A stretch of DNA of 64,000 nt from DATFVA01 sp963747755 (GTDB lineage Bacteria; Bacteroidota; Ignavibacteria; Ignavibacteriales; Ignavibacteriaceae): positions 992,001 through 1,056,000 of the forward strand of contig CAVVGK010000014.1 in NCBI GenBank assembly GCA_963747755.1. The letters run 5' to 3'. Shown here one piece after another: positions 25,107-35,300 of the stretch (its first letter is position 1; each line of letters starts with the position of its first letter). Under the pieces are notes generated by a model, which was not told the DNA's origin, did no database searches, and was given only the letters and a program-made list of their open reading frames with translations. A program made the position numbers and the translations under genes.

Positions 25107-25934
25107 CTACTTATTACGTCTTTTAATAATTAACTTATTTGATTCTTTTTTATGCTTCCGGGTTTTCAAACCTTTAGCTTTTTGTCCCCAGGGTGATACA
25201 GGATGGCCTCCTCCGGAGGTTTTACCTTCACCACCACCCATGGGGTGATCAACCGGATTCATTGCAACACCTCTTACATAAGGTCTCTTTCCAAGCCATC
25301 TGGTTCTGCCGGCTTTACCAAGGTCGATATTCTCCTGTTCAGCATTACCAACGGATCCATATGTAGCCAGACAATCCAGTCGGATTAATCTGACTTCGCC
25401 GGAAGGCATTTTAAGTTGGGCATAATCTCCTTCTTTTGCAAGAAGCTGAATTGAAGAGCCTGCGCTTCTTCCGATCTGTCCACCTTTGCCTGGTTTTATT
25501 TCAACATTATGAACAAAACTTCCAAGCGGCATTTCTTTAAGAGGTAAAGTATTTCCTACTGAAATTTCGCTCCCGGTTCCGGATGAAACTTTATCTCCAA
25601 CTTTCAATCCTTCAGGGGCCAGAATATATCTTTTCTCGCCATCAGCATAGTGTAAGAGGGCGATCCTGGATGTTCGGTTAGGGTCATACTCAATAGAGAA
25701 AACTTTCGCGGGAATACCTTGTTTATCTCTTTTAAAATCGATAATCCTGTATCTTCTTTTATGACCGCCACCGATATGCCTTGCAGTTACCCTTCCTTTA
25801 TTATTTCTTCCTCCGCTTTTTCTCAAAGCAGTAGTCAGAGATTTTTCAGGATTAGACCGGGTTATCTCATCAAAAGAAGATTTCGAACTGAATCTTGATC
25901 CCGGAGTTACGGGTTTTAATTTTTTAATAGCCAT
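25107..25934 (-). CDS. rplB: 50S ribosomal protein L2
   Basis: 275 residues; essential for subunit association and peptidyl transfer. SGGRNNKGRVTARHIGGGHK, KGGQIGRSAGSSIQLLAKEG, and the C-terminal VRGVAMNPVDHPMGGGEG with the universally conserved His of the peptidyl-transferase region. 20 bases after rplW. Confidence 0.98.
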   Translation of the reverse strand: MAIKKLKPVTPGSRFSSKSSFDEITRSNPEKSLTTALRKSGGRNNKGRVTARHIGGGHKRRYRIIDFKRDKQGIPAKVFSIEYDPNRTSRIALLHYADGEKRYILAPEGLKVGDKVSSGTGSEISVGNTLPLKEMPLGSFVHNVEIKPGKGGQIGRSAGSSIQLLAKEGDYAQLKMPSGEVRLIRLDCLATYGSVGNAEQENIDLGKAGRTRWLGKRPYVRGVAMNPVDHPMGGGEGKTSGGGHPVSPWGQKAKGLKTRKHKKESNKLIIKRRNK

Positions 25935-25954
25935 TTATAAAATCCTTATTCTCA

Positions 25955-26251
25955 CTAAACTTGCTCAAACAATTCTATTGTTTCGCCTTCTTTCAGTGTT
26001 ACGATTGCTTTTTTGAATTTAGCAGTCTTTCCTGTAAACCTGCCACTTTTTCTGAACTGGGTTTTTGTTTTACCACTATGATTCATCGTTTTTACTTCCG
26101 TAACGTGAACATTAAATTTCTGTTCGATCGCTTTGGCAATTTCAACCTTATTGGATTTGGGATTAACAATGAATCCATATTTTCCTGGCTGATCCGCAGA
26201 GATATTTGTCATCTTCTCAGTTATCAGCGGGCGAATTAAAACATTATGCAT
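25955..26251 (-). CDS. rplW: 50S ribosomal protein L23
   Basis: 98 residues; exit-tunnel rim, trigger-factor dock. IRPLITEKMTNISADQPGKY start, FIVNPKSNKVEIAKAIEQKF and TGKTAKFKKAIVTLKEGE. Its ATG lies inside the last codons of rplD (8-base overlap), so translation is coupled. Confidence 0.97.
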   Translation of the reverse strand: MHNVLIRPLITEKMTNISADQPGKYGFIVNPKSNKVEIAKAIEQKFNVHVTEVKTMNHSGKTKTQFRKSGRFTGKTAKFKKAIVTLKEGETIELFEQV

Positions 26252-26897
26252 CGGCTTCTACCTTTCCACTATTTCCGAAGGTTTTGGCAATTTCATTCAC
26301 AGCACTTTCCTGCAGAACTAATATCTGGTTATTCAGGATGTCGTAAGTTGATGCTTTATCAGCTTCAAGTATTTTAACCTTTGGAATATTCCTTCCAGAC
26401 CTATAAACTCCTGTCTGGTTCCCGTTAGTAAGCAGTAATACTTTTTTACCGCTTGCATCCAATGCCTGTAGAATCTGTAAAAATTCTTTTGTTTTAGGAG
26501 TATCGAAACTGAAGTCTTCAACAATCATTAACTGCTCGTCTTTAACCTTGGAACTAAAAGCAGATGTTCGTGCAAGCCGTTTGAGTTTCTTTGGTAAATC
26601 CTGACGGTATTCTCTCGGTTTGGGACCAAAAATAGTTCCGCCGCCTACCCATAGTGGAGAACGAGTCGTTCCGGCACGGGCACCGCCTCTACCTTTTTGC
26701 TTCCAGGGTTTTTTACCGCCGCCTCTTACTTCACCTCTCTCTTTAGTTTTATGAGTTCCCTGTCTCTGGTTAGCGAGGTAAGATTTCACGGATAAATATA
26801 TCGCATGACTGTTTGGTTCAATTCCGAAAATTTCATCGGATAAATCTATTTGTCTCCCAGTAGAAGAACCATCTGTTTTTAATACATCAATTTTCAT
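26244..26897 (-). CDS. rplD: 50S ribosomal protein L4
   Basis: 217 residues; assembly initiator with a long loop in the tunnel, and in E. coli the autoregulator of the S10 operon. The loop is visible as RQGTHKTKERGEVRGGGKKP, then QKGRGGARAGTTRSPLWVGG and FGPKPREYRQDLPKK. No S10-leader-like attenuator can be assigned here with confidence. Confidence 0.98.
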   Translation of the reverse strand: MKIDVLKTDGSSTGRQIDLSDEIFGIEPNSHAIYLSVKSYLANQRQGTHKTKERGEVRGGGKKPWKQKGRGGARAGTTRSPLWVGGGTIFGPKPREYRQDLPKKLKRLARTSAFSSKVKDEQLMIVEDFSFDTPKTKEFLQILQALDASGKKVLLLTNGNQTGVYRSGRNIPKVKILEADKASTYDILNNQILVLQESAVNEIAKTFGNSGKVEADA

Positions 26898-26942
26898 TTT
26901 ATTACCAAAATTACTTCTGTTTTTTAGCCTGCCTGTACCAGG

Positions 26943-27566
26943 TTACGGCTTAATAAGTTCAACATATGAATTAACGGCACCCGGAACGGCACCTTTTATC
27001 AATATCAGGTTCTGTTCAGGAATTATTTTAACTACTCTCAGGTTTGAGGTCGTTACATTTTCATATCCTTTTCTTCCGGCCATTCTCTGACCTTTAAATA
27101 CTCTTGATGGATATGAACTGGAGCCGATGGAACCGGGAGCTCTCAATCTATCGCTTTGTCCGTGGGTTGTACCTCCAACTCCTCCGAAGCCATGGCGTTT
27201 CATTACACCCTGAAAACCTTTCCCGATACTCTTTCCTCTAACCTTTATTTTTTCACCTTCTTTGAACAAGTCAACTTTAACTTCATCACCGATCTTATAT
27301 TCCGAGATTGAGGCAAAGTTGAATTCTTTTAGCACAGCAGCAGGAGTGAGGTTGTTCTTTTTATACTGTCCTGTAACAGGTTTAGAGATATTTTTTTCTT
27401 TTCTCTGTCCAAATCCGAGTTGCAGAGCTTCATAGCCGTCTTTTTCTTTAGTACGGATAGAAACTATCTTACATGGTCCAGCCTGAATAACGGTAACTGG
27501 GATTAGATCTCCCTGTGCGTCAAACACACTCGACATACCTATTTTCTTTCCTATAATTCCGGACAT
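26943..27566 (-). CDS. rplC: 50S ribosomal protein L3
   Basis: 207 residues; reaches toward the peptidyl-transferase centre and starts assembly. MSGIIGKKIGMSSVFDAQGD start, GKGFQGVMKRHGFGGVGGTT, and GSSSYPSRVFKGQRMAGRKG. 18 bases after rpsJ. Confidence 0.98.
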   Translation of the reverse strand: MSGIIGKKIGMSSVFDAQGDLIPVTVIQAGPCKIVSIRTKEKDGYEALQLGFGQRKEKNISKPVTGQYKKNNLTPAAVLKEFNFASISEYKIGDEVKVDLFKEGEKIKVRGKSIGKGFQGVMKRHGFGGVGGTTHGQSDRLRAPGSIGSSSYPSRVFKGQRMAGRKGYENVTTSNLRVVKIIPEQNLILIKGAVPGAVNSYVELIKP

Positions 27567-27584
27567 CTTAACTCCAAAAAATCA

Positions 27585-27893
27585 TTAAAGCTTAATCTCG
27601 ATATCCACTCCAGCAGGTATATCAAGCTTACTGAGTGAATCAACTGTTTTATTATTAGAATTATGAATATCTATAATTCGTTTATGCGCCCGTGTTTCAA
27701 ACTGTTCACGTGATTTTTTATCAACGTGAGGAGATCTTAAAACAGTATAGACTGTTCTTTTTGTTGGTAAAGGAATTGGTCCTGATACCACTGCACCTGT
27801 ACTTCTTACAGTCTTAATGATCTTTTCAGTCGATTTATCGATCAGTATATGATCGTACGATTTCAATTTAATTCTTATCTTCTGACCAGGCAC
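27585..27893 (-). CDS. rpsJ: 30S ribosomal protein S10
   Basis: 102 residues; head protein and NusE in antitermination. KIRIKLKSYDHILIDKSTEK, GPIPLPTKRTVYTVLRSPHV and KSREQFETRAHKRIIDI are conserved. First gene of the S10 part, separated from tuf by a 73-base gap containing a hairpin. Confidence 0.98.
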   Translation of the reverse strand: MPGQKIRIKLKSYDHILIDKSTEKIIKTVRSTGAVVSGPIPLPTKRTVYTVLRSPHVDKKSREQFETRAHKRIIDIHNSNNKTVDSLSKLDIPAGVDIEIKL

Positions 27894-27924
27894 TTAAATA
27901 ATCTCCTTTGTTTTCAACACACAA

Positions 27925-27948
27925 AAAGGGAGTTCAAGAACTCCCTTT
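27925..27948 (-). terminator. hairpin between tuf and rpsJ (partial terminator or attenuator)
   Basis: AAAGGGAGTT (27925-27934), 4-base loop, AACTCCCTTT (27939-27948). Read on the minus strand the stem ends in a run of five T (three of them in the stem), then GTGTG, so the U tract is short. It sits between tuf and the S10 operon and could either end part of the str transcript or pause RNA polymerase ahead of rpsJ. Confidence 0.65.
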
Positions 27949-27966
27949 AAGAGCGATTCTTAATTA

Positions 27967-29172
27967 TTACTCTATAATTTTAGTTACAACTCCTGAGCCT
28001 ACTGTTCTACCACCTTCTCGAATAGCGAAACGTAGTCCGTCTTCCATAGCTATTTCCGAAATCAGGTCAACCGATAACATCACTCTGTCGCCAGGCATAA
28101 TCATTTCTGTTCCTTCGGGTAGAGTAGCAACTCCTGTAACGTCGGTTGTTCTGAAATAAAACTGAGGTCTGTAGCCATTAAAGAATGGTGTATGACGACC
28201 ACCTTCATCTTTTGAAAGGATGTAAACTTCACCCTGGAATTTCTTATGTGGGGTTATGGATCCAGTTTTAGCCAGAACCATTCCTCTTTCTATTTCATTC
28301 TTATCAACACCTCTTAAGAGGATACCAGCATTATCACCGGCCATAGCAGCGTCAAGTTCTTTTCTGAACATTTCGATGCCGGTAACTACTGTCTTCTTAT
28401 GAAGGCCTAATCCGATAAGTTCAACTTCTTCCTGTATTTTAACCTGACCTCTTTCAACTCTTCCAGTAGCAACCGTACCGCGGCCAGTAATTGAGAAGAC
28501 ATCTTCCACAGGCATCAAGAAAGGTTTATCCGAATCACGCGGGGGTAATGGAATATATTCATCAACAGCTTTCATAAGATCCCAAATGCACTGAAGTCTC
28601 GGATCATCTGCCGCAGCATCACTTGAAGCAGCTTCCAAAGCTTTTAATGCAGAACCGCGTATAATTGGTGTTTCATCACCTGGAAATTCATATGAGTTAA
28701 GGAGATCTCTCAGTTCTACTTCAACAAGTTCCAATAATTCCTCATCATCAACCATATCAACTTTATTCATAAATACCACTATTTTGGGTACACCTACCTG
28801 GCGGGCAAGAAGAATATGCTCTCTTGTCTGAGGCATAGGGCCGTCAGTAGCAGCTACCACAAGTATAGCACCGTCCATCTGAGCAGCACCTGTAATCATA
28901 TTCTTTACATAGTCAGCGTGACCTGGACAGTCAACGTGGGCATAGTGTCTGTTCTCTGTTGAGTACTCAACGTGAGCAGTAGCGATAGTAATTCCTCTCT
29001 CCCTCTCTTCGGGAGCATTATCGATACTATCAAATGTTCTAATTTGTGATAAGCCCTTTTTAGCAAGAGCCATTGTGATGGCAGCCGTTAATGTAGTTTT
29101 ACCATGATCTACGTGACCTATTGTCCCTATATTAACGTGAGGTTTACTCCTATCAAATTTTTCTTTTGCCAT
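27967..29172 (-). CDS. tuf: translation elongation factor Tu
   Basis: 401 residues; delivers aminoacyl-tRNA to the ribosome. GHVDHGKT at 19-26, DCPGHADYVKNMITGAAQMD, NKVDMVDDEEL and the effector region ERERGITIATAHVEY are intact. Good ribosome site AAAGGAGATAATTAG. Only one tuf is in this window; the place where a second tuf stands in E. coli and many others (before tRNA-Trp/secE) holds rpmG instead. Confidence 0.99.
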   Translation of the reverse strand: MAKEKFDRSKPHVNIGTIGHVDHGKTTLTAAITMALAKKGLSQIRTFDSIDNAPEERERGITIATAHVEYSTENRHYAHVDCPGHADYVKNMITGAAQMDGAILVVAATDGPMPQTREHILLARQVGVPKIVVFMNKVDMVDDEELLELVEVELRDLLNSYEFPGDETPIIRGSALKALEAASSDAAADDPRLQCIWDLMKAVDEYIPLPPRDSDKPFLMPVEDVFSITGRGTVATGRVERGQVKIQEEVELIGLGLHKKTVVTGIEMFRKELDAAMAGDNAGILLRGVDKNEIERGMVLAKTGSITPHKKFQGEVYILSKDEGGRHTPFFNGYRPQFYFRTTDVTGVATLPEGTEMIMPGDRVMLSVDLISEIAMEDGLRFAIREGGRTVGSGVVTKIIE

Positions 29173-29213
29173 CTAATTATCTCCTTTAATTTTTTTTCTT
29201 TTATTAAAAATTA

Positions 29214-31310
29214 TCAAACAGTTAATGATTTTTTACCTAGTGTTTTTTCAGCAATCTCATCAGCAATAGATTTGGGGACTTCAAGGTAATGAGAGAACTG
29301 CATTGTATAAATTGCGCGTCCCTGTGTCATTGACCTTAACACAGTTGCATAGCCGAACATTTCGGAAAGAGGTACGGTTGATTTAATAACCTGAGCGTCT
29401 TTCCTTGCTGAGAAACCTTCAATCTTTCCGCGGCGGGAATTAAGATCTCCCATCACGTCTCCAAGATATTCTTCAGGGGTGACAACCTCAACGTTCATAA
29501 TCGGTTCCAGCAGAACTGGTTTAGCCTTTCTAGCACCTTCTTTAAAGGCTATTGATCCGGCAACTTTGAATGAGAGCTCATCCGAGTCAACATCATGGTA
29601 AGAACCATCATATAGCTTTGCTTTAACATCTACTACTGGGAAACCGGCAACAACGCCATTTCTCATAGCTTCCTGTATTCCAACTGAAACAGCAGGAATA
29701 TATTCTTTTGGAACCGTACCTCCGACGATTCCATTCGTAAATTCATATCCTTTGCCTGGTTCATTAGGTCCAAGCTCTATCCATACGTGACCATACTTTC
29801 CTCTACCGCCGGACTGTTTAATAAACTTTCCTTCAGCATTAACTGTCTGGGTAATCGACTCTCTGTATGCGACCTGGGGCTTTCCTATATTTGCCTCGAC
29901 TTTAAATTCTCTTCTCATCCTGTCTACAAGGATTTCGAGATGAAGTTCGCCCATTCCGCTGATGAGTGTCTGTCCGGTTTCTTCATCAACTTTAACCCTG
30001 AAAGTCGGATCTTCGTCAGATAACTTAACAAGTGATTCTGAGAGTTTATCCTGATCTGCTTTTGTTTTGGGTTCGATAGCAATTTGAATAACTGGTTCTG
30101 GAAATATAATCTTTTCAAGAACTACAGGATCTTCTTCAGCACAGAGGGTATCACCTGTTTTTGTAAATTTCAGACCTACGGCTGCTGCAATATCTCCGGC
30201 ACGCACAATATCAATTTCTTCACGATGATTAGCATGCATCTGCAACAGACGACTTATTCTTTCTTTTTTTCCGCTAACAGCATTAAAAATATATGAACCT
30301 GCTTTTAAAGTACCAGAATAAACTCTGAAAAAAGTGAGTTTACCAACGTACGGATCGTTCATAATTTTAAATGCAAGCGAAGTAAATTTCTCATTTTCAT
30401 CGATCTTTCTTTTCACCATATCATTTATTCCGATATGATGCGCCTCTATTTCTTTAAAATCTATCGGTGACGGAAGAAAATCAATAATCGAATCGAGCAG
30501 TTTCTGAACACCTTTATTTTTAAATGCAGATCCGCAGAGAACTGGAATAATCTTCAAATCAATCGTAGCTTTCCTTAAAACATCTTTTACTTCATCTTCA
30601 GTAATTTCTTTCCCTTCAAGGTACTTTTCAAGAAGTGTATCATCTACATCAGAAACTGCTTCAAGCATCTCTGTTCTGTACTTATTAGCTAGTTCTAATA
30701 AATCATGGGGAATTTCTATTTCATCAAACGTTGCACCGAATGTTTCCTCATGATACATCCTTGCCTTAAAGGAGATCAAATCTATAACTCCTGAAAAAAG
30801 ATCACCTTCTCCGATTGGAAGATTTATCGGGATAGCATTTGCAGCCAGTCTGTCTTTCATCATCTGAATAGCATTAAAGAAATCGGCGCCGGTTCTGTCC
30901 ATCTTATTGATAAAAGCTATTCTCGGTACTTTATATTTATCTGCCTGTCTCCAGACTGTTTCTGACTGAGGTTCTACACCTCCTACTGCGCAGAAAAGCG
31001 CAACAGCTCCGTCAAGAACCCTTAAAGATCTTTCAACTTCTACTGTAAAATCAACGTGCCCGGGTGTATCAATAATATTTATCTGGTGATCGTTCCAAAG
31101 ACAAGTGGTTGCAGCGCTTGTAATAGTAATACCGCGCTCTTTTTCCTGTTCCATCCAGTCCATGGTAGCAGCCCCGTCATGTACTTCACCAAGTCTGTGC
31201 AGACGGCCGGTATAAAATAATATACGCTCGGTAGTTGTTGTCTTACCGGCGTCAATATGCGCCATAATACCTATGTTTCTAACTTTCTCTATCAAATGTT
31301 TACCTGACAT
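29214..31310 (-). CDS. fusA: translation elongation factor G
   Basis: 698 residues; catalyses translocation. GTPase motifs AHIDAGKT (17-24), DTPGHVDFT and NKMDRTGAD; domain IV has GKYGHVWIELGPNEPG; ends in the domain V stretch MFGYATVLRSMTQGRA. Between rpsG and tuf as in the classic str operon. Confidence 0.98.
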   Translation of the reverse strand: MSGKHLIEKVRNIGIMAHIDAGKTTTTERILFYTGRLHRLGEVHDGAATMDWMEQEKERGITITSAATTCLWNDHQINIIDTPGHVDFTVEVERSLRVLDGAVALFCAVGGVEPQSETVWRQADKYKVPRIAFINKMDRTGADFFNAIQMMKDRLAANAIPINLPIGEGDLFSGVIDLISFKARMYHEETFGATFDEIEIPHDLLELANKYRTEMLEAVSDVDDTLLEKYLEGKEITEDEVKDVLRKATIDLKIIPVLCGSAFKNKGVQKLLDSIIDFLPSPIDFKEIEAHHIGINDMVKRKIDENEKFTSLAFKIMNDPYVGKLTFFRVYSGTLKAGSYIFNAVSGKKERISRLLQMHANHREEIDIVRAGDIAAAVGLKFTKTGDTLCAEEDPVVLEKIIFPEPVIQIAIEPKTKADQDKLSESLVKLSDEDPTFRVKVDEETGQTLISGMGELHLEILVDRMRREFKVEANIGKPQVAYRESITQTVNAEGKFIKQSGGRGKYGHVWIELGPNEPGKGYEFTNGIVGGTVPKEYIPAVSVGIQEAMRNGVVAGFPVVDVKAKLYDGSYHDVDSDELSFKVAGSIAFKEGARKAKPVLLEPIMNVEVVTPEEYLGDVMGDLNSRRGKIEGFSARKDAQVIKSTVPLSEMFGYATVLRSMTQGRAIYTMQFSHYLEVPKSIADEIAEKTLGKKSLTV

Positions 31311-31359
31311 TTCCTACCTAATCTGTTTCTATTTATAATTATCTGTAATCAATTAATAA

Positions 31360-31827
31360 CTACCATTTAAAGTGAGCAAAAGCCTTGTTCGCTTCTGCCA
31401 TTTTATGTGTATCTTCTTTTTTCTTAACTGCGGATCCTTCGTTGTTTGAAGCGGCTATTAGTTCAGCAGCCAACTTGCCAGACATTGATTTTTCATTTCT
31501 TGCACGGGCATAAGTTTTTAACCATCTCATTGCAAGAGCAGATCTTCTTTCAGGTCTTACCTCAGTAGGTACCTGATAGGTTGCTCCTCCAACTCTACGA
31601 CTTCTTACCTCAATAAGAGGCTGGGTGTTGTTGATTGCTTTTTTGAAAACTTCCAGTCCTGTTTTTTTTGTCCTGTCTTCGATTATTTCAAAAGCATCAT
31701 ATACTACGTCTCTTGCCTTCGATTTTTTCCCGTCAAACATCAGGGAGTTAATGAACTTCGCCACAAGTACGTCATTAAACTTGGGATCTGGCTTCACGAA
31801 TCTTTTTTGTGCTCTTTTCTTTCTCAT
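31360..31827 (-). CDS. rpsG: 30S ribosomal protein S7
   Basis: 155 residues; nucleates the small-subunit head and contacts tRNAs. MRKKRAQKRFVKPDPKFND start, VEVRSRRVGGATYQVPTEVR and ALAMRWLKTYARAR are typical. Two bases behind the rpsL stop, so closely coupled. Confidence 0.98.
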   Translation of the reverse strand: MRKKRAQKRFVKPDPKFNDVLVAKFINSLMFDGKKSKARDVVYDAFEIIEDRTKKTGLEVFKKAINNTQPLIEVRSRRVGGATYQVPTEVRPERRSALAMRWLKTYARARNEKSMSGKLAAELIAASNNEGSAVKKKEDTHKMAEANKAFAHFKW

Positions 31828-31829
31828 AA

Positions 31830-32207
31830 TTATTTTGCTTTTGGTTTTTTAGCGCCGTATTTGGATCTACTTTTTTTCCTGTCTTCAACACCGCTCGTAT
31901 CAAGCGTACCGCGAATTATATGATATCTAACGCCAGGCAAATCTTTAACTCTTCCGCCTCTGATAAGAACAATAGAATGTTCCTGCAGGTTGTGCCCTTC
32001 GCCCGGGATATATGCGGTAACTTCCATACTGTTCGTAAGCCTTACCCTGGCTACTTTTCTTAATGCCGAGTTCGGCTTCTTTGGAGTGGTAGTATAAACT
32101 CTTGTGCAAACTCCTCTCTTCTGCGGACATGCATCGAGCGCCGGAGCCTTATTTTTGGCTAAAATCTGAGTTCTACCTTTCCTTACTAACTGATTTATTG
32201 TGGGCAC
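31830..32207 (-). CDS. rpsL: 30S ribosomal protein S12
   Basis: 125 residues; decoding-centre protein. MPTINQLVRKGRTQILAKNK start, TTPKKPNSALRKVARVRLTN, and GEGHNLQEHSIVLIRGGRVK. The lysine of PKKPNS is the wild-type streptomycin-sensitive residue. GTG start (32205-32207) with TTAGGAGAATTTT upstream. First gene of the str-S10-spc-alpha transcript. Confidence 0.98.
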   Translation of the reverse strand: MPTINQLVRKGRTQILAKNKAPALDACPQKRGVCTRVYTTTPKKPNSALRKVARVRLTNSMEVTAYIPGEGHNLQEHSIVLIRGGRVKDLPGVRYHIIRGTLDTSGVEDRKKSRSKYGAKKPKAK

Positions 32208-32252
32208 AAAATTCTCCTAAATCTTGTCATTCTAAAAAAATTTCAGACTTCA

Positions 32253-32281
32253 AATATAGTTGTTATGTTAAAATTAGTCAA
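32253..32281 (-). promoter_or_regulatory. promoter of the str-S10-spc-alpha transcription unit
   Basis: Minus strand: TTGACT (32276-32281), 17-base spacer, TATATTTG (32251-32258). The -10 matches both TATAAT-like and the Bacteroidetes TAnnTTTG element. It predicts a leader of about 40 bases before the rpsL GTG, and sits downstream of the rpoC terminator. Copies of GAAATAC flank it upstream (32282-32288, 32293-32299, inverted at 32311-32317). Confidence 0.75.
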
Positions 32282-32324
32282 GAAATACCGTTGAAATACT
32301 TATTCTTTTTGTATTTCCGGAGAT

Positions 32325-32361
32325 AAAAAAATCCGGCTCCCAATTTAAGTGAGCCGGATTT
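32325..32361 (-). terminator. terminator after rpoC
   Basis: AATCCGGCTC (32330-32339), 11-base loop, GAGCCGGATT (32351-32360). On the minus strand the stem is followed by TTTTTT (complement of 32325-32330). It is 22 bases past the rpoC stop and separates the rplKAJL-rpoBC unit from the str unit. Confidence 0.92.
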
Positions 32362-32382
32362 TAATTCAGCTCTGTCAGACGG

Positions 32383-35300
32383 TTATGCCTGAATCTCTTT
32401 TTCTGCTTCCGCTGGAGCGGCTTCTTCAGCCTCAGGTGCTGGTTCCGGTTCCTGCGATTTTAGAATAAGATTGTTGTATTTCTTTAATCCTGTTCCGGCC
32501 GGGATGAGATGTCCCATTACAACGTTTTCCTTCAGCCCTAACAGATGATCTATTTTTGCTTCGGTAGCAGCATTTGCCAGGACTTTTGTAGTCTCCTGGA
32601 ATGAAGCTGCAGAGATAAAGCTTTCTGTAGAAAGAGCAGCCTGGGTTATACCTAAAAGCACATGTTCAAAAGTTGCTGGTTCTGCATCCCTTGAAACTAT
32701 AGGTTTTTTACTTTTCTTCTTAAGGTCAGCATTTAGTTCTCTGATTTTAGCCTTCAGTATAAGCTGTCCGTCTTTATATCTCGAATCCCCCTTATCCTCA
32801 ATAAATGCCATTGAGGATACTTTATTATTCTCCTCAATGAATTCATTCCGGTCAACGATATCCTCTTCAAGGAACCTGGTATCGCCGGGAGATACAATCT
32901 TGATCTTCTGAAGCATCTGCCTTACAATTACTTCAATGTGTTTATCGTTTATTTTCACACCCTGGAGGCGGTAAACATCCTGAATCTCATTTACAAGGTA
33001 TTCCTGAACGGCACTAGTACCTTTGATTTTGAGAATATCATGAGGATTAATCGGTCCGTCTGTGATTTTTTCTCCAGCTGGAATTTCATCATTTTCCTGA
33101 ACCAGGATATGTTTTCCTAAAGGTACATTATATTTTTTCTCATCTGAACCATCTGGAGCCGTTACGATGATTTCACGTGAACCTTTTTTCCTGACGCCGA
33201 ACTTAACAGTACCTTCAATTTCAGAGACAACCGCAGGTTCCTGGGGACTTCTTGCTTCAAAAAGCTCGGTTACTCTTGGAAGACCTCCGGTGATATCACG
33301 GCTTTTTGTCTGCTGTTTGGAAATCTTGGCAAGGATTGTTCCTGCCGGAACGGTTTCACCTTCCTCGACCGACAGATAGGATCTCGTCGGAAGGTTGAAT
33401 GATTTCCTTACCCCATCTTCAGTTTCAACGGCTATACTCGGAGTAAGGTTTTTATCCTTGGATTCTATAACCACTTTTTGTACGTGGCCTGTTTGTTCAT
33501 CAGTTACCTGCTGGAGCGTAAATCCATCAATAAGGTCGACAAATTTAACCAGTCCTGGCATATCAGTCAGAATTACAGCATTATAAGGATCATGGTTATA
33601 CAGCGGTTGACGCTTTTTAACCTTTGTCCCATCATTAACAATCAATTCTGCACCGTAAGGTACATCATATTTCTTAAGCTGACGATTATTTTCATCGTAT
33701 ATTCCTATAACACCACGTCGTCCTGTTACAACTTTTACTGCACCGTAGAAATCTGATTTTTCTACGAAGGTAATACGCTCGAATCTTACAGTACCTTCGG
33801 TGTTAGTTTCAACCTGCGATTGGCTTGCAATTCTTGAAGAAGTTCCACCAAGGTGGAAGGTTCTTAAAGTCAGCTGGGTACCAGGTTCACCGATTGACTG
33901 AGCTGCTACAATACCAACAGCTTCACCAATCTCTACCAGTTTGCCGGTTGTCAGGTTTCTTCCGTAACATTTTGCACATACTCCGCGCTTGGATTCACAG
34001 GTCAATACAGTTCTTATATAAACAGAATCAATATTTGAATCTTCTATTTTCTCAGCAATAACCTCTGTTATCAGATCACCGGCAGGAATAATCAACTCAT
34101 CTGTACGAGGATCATAAACATCTTCCTGAGCAACACGGCCGGTAATTCTCTCACCGAGAGGTTCTCTTTCCTGCTCAACATCTTTTAATGCTGTAATTTC
34201 AATTCCAAGGATAGTTCCACAGTCGATTTCCCTGATAATAACATCCTGGGAAACGTCAACAAGTCTCCTTGTAAGATAGCCGGCATCAGCAGTTTTCAAA
34301 GCTGTGTCCGCAAGACCTTTTCTCGCACCGTGAGTAGATATAAAGTACTCAAGTACCGATAAGCCTTCTTTAAAGTTAGCTACGATCGGGTTCTCAATTA
34401 TTTCACCGGCCTGGCCTGAAAGCGTTTTCTGAGGTTTCATCATCAAACCTCTCATTCCGGCAAGCTGCTTAACCTGATCCTGGGATCCTCTTGCACCCGA
34501 GTCGACCATCATATGCAGAGAATTAAAGCCGCTGTTATTCGCTTTAAGTTTTTCCATAAGGGCACGTGCAACATCATTCGTTGTATGTGTCCATACGTCT
34601 ATGATTTTGTTATAACGCTCTGCATCGGTAATTACTCCCTGTTCATGCTCATTTAATATTGCTTCAACTTTTTTATTCGCCTTACCGATAAGGTCTATTT
34701 TTTCTTCCGGGATAATCATATCACCGTAGCTTACTGATAATCCACCCGCAGTAGCATACCTGAAACCTGTATCTTTCAGATCATCAAGAAACTTAGCGGT
34801 AACTTTGTTTCCTAGCTTGAGAAACATCTGACCGATAAAGCCGCCGAAAGTCTTTTTTATAAGAAGTTGGTTAAAGTAGCCCATTTCTTTCGGCACAATC
34901 TGGTTGAAAATAACCCTGCCTGTGGTAGTCTCAATAAACTCACCATCAATTTTCACTTTAATCTTTGCATGCAGACCAATGACCTTCGAATTATAGGCAA
35001 TAATTACCTCATCGCCGGATCCAAAGACCATATCTTCTCCCTTTTCACCTTCACGATATTTCGTGAGATAATAGCAGCCAAGAACTATATCCTGTGTAGG
35101 TACAACGATAGGACTGCCATTCTGAGGTGAAAGAATATTATGACTGCTCAACATCAAAAGAGCAGCCTCAAGCTGTGCTTCGTATGAAAGTGGCACGTGA
35201 ACTGCCATCTGGTCTCCGTCAAAGTCAGCATTGAATGCTGTACACACCATCGGATGGAGCTGAATAGCTCTTCCATCAATGAGTGTAGGCTGAAAAGCCT

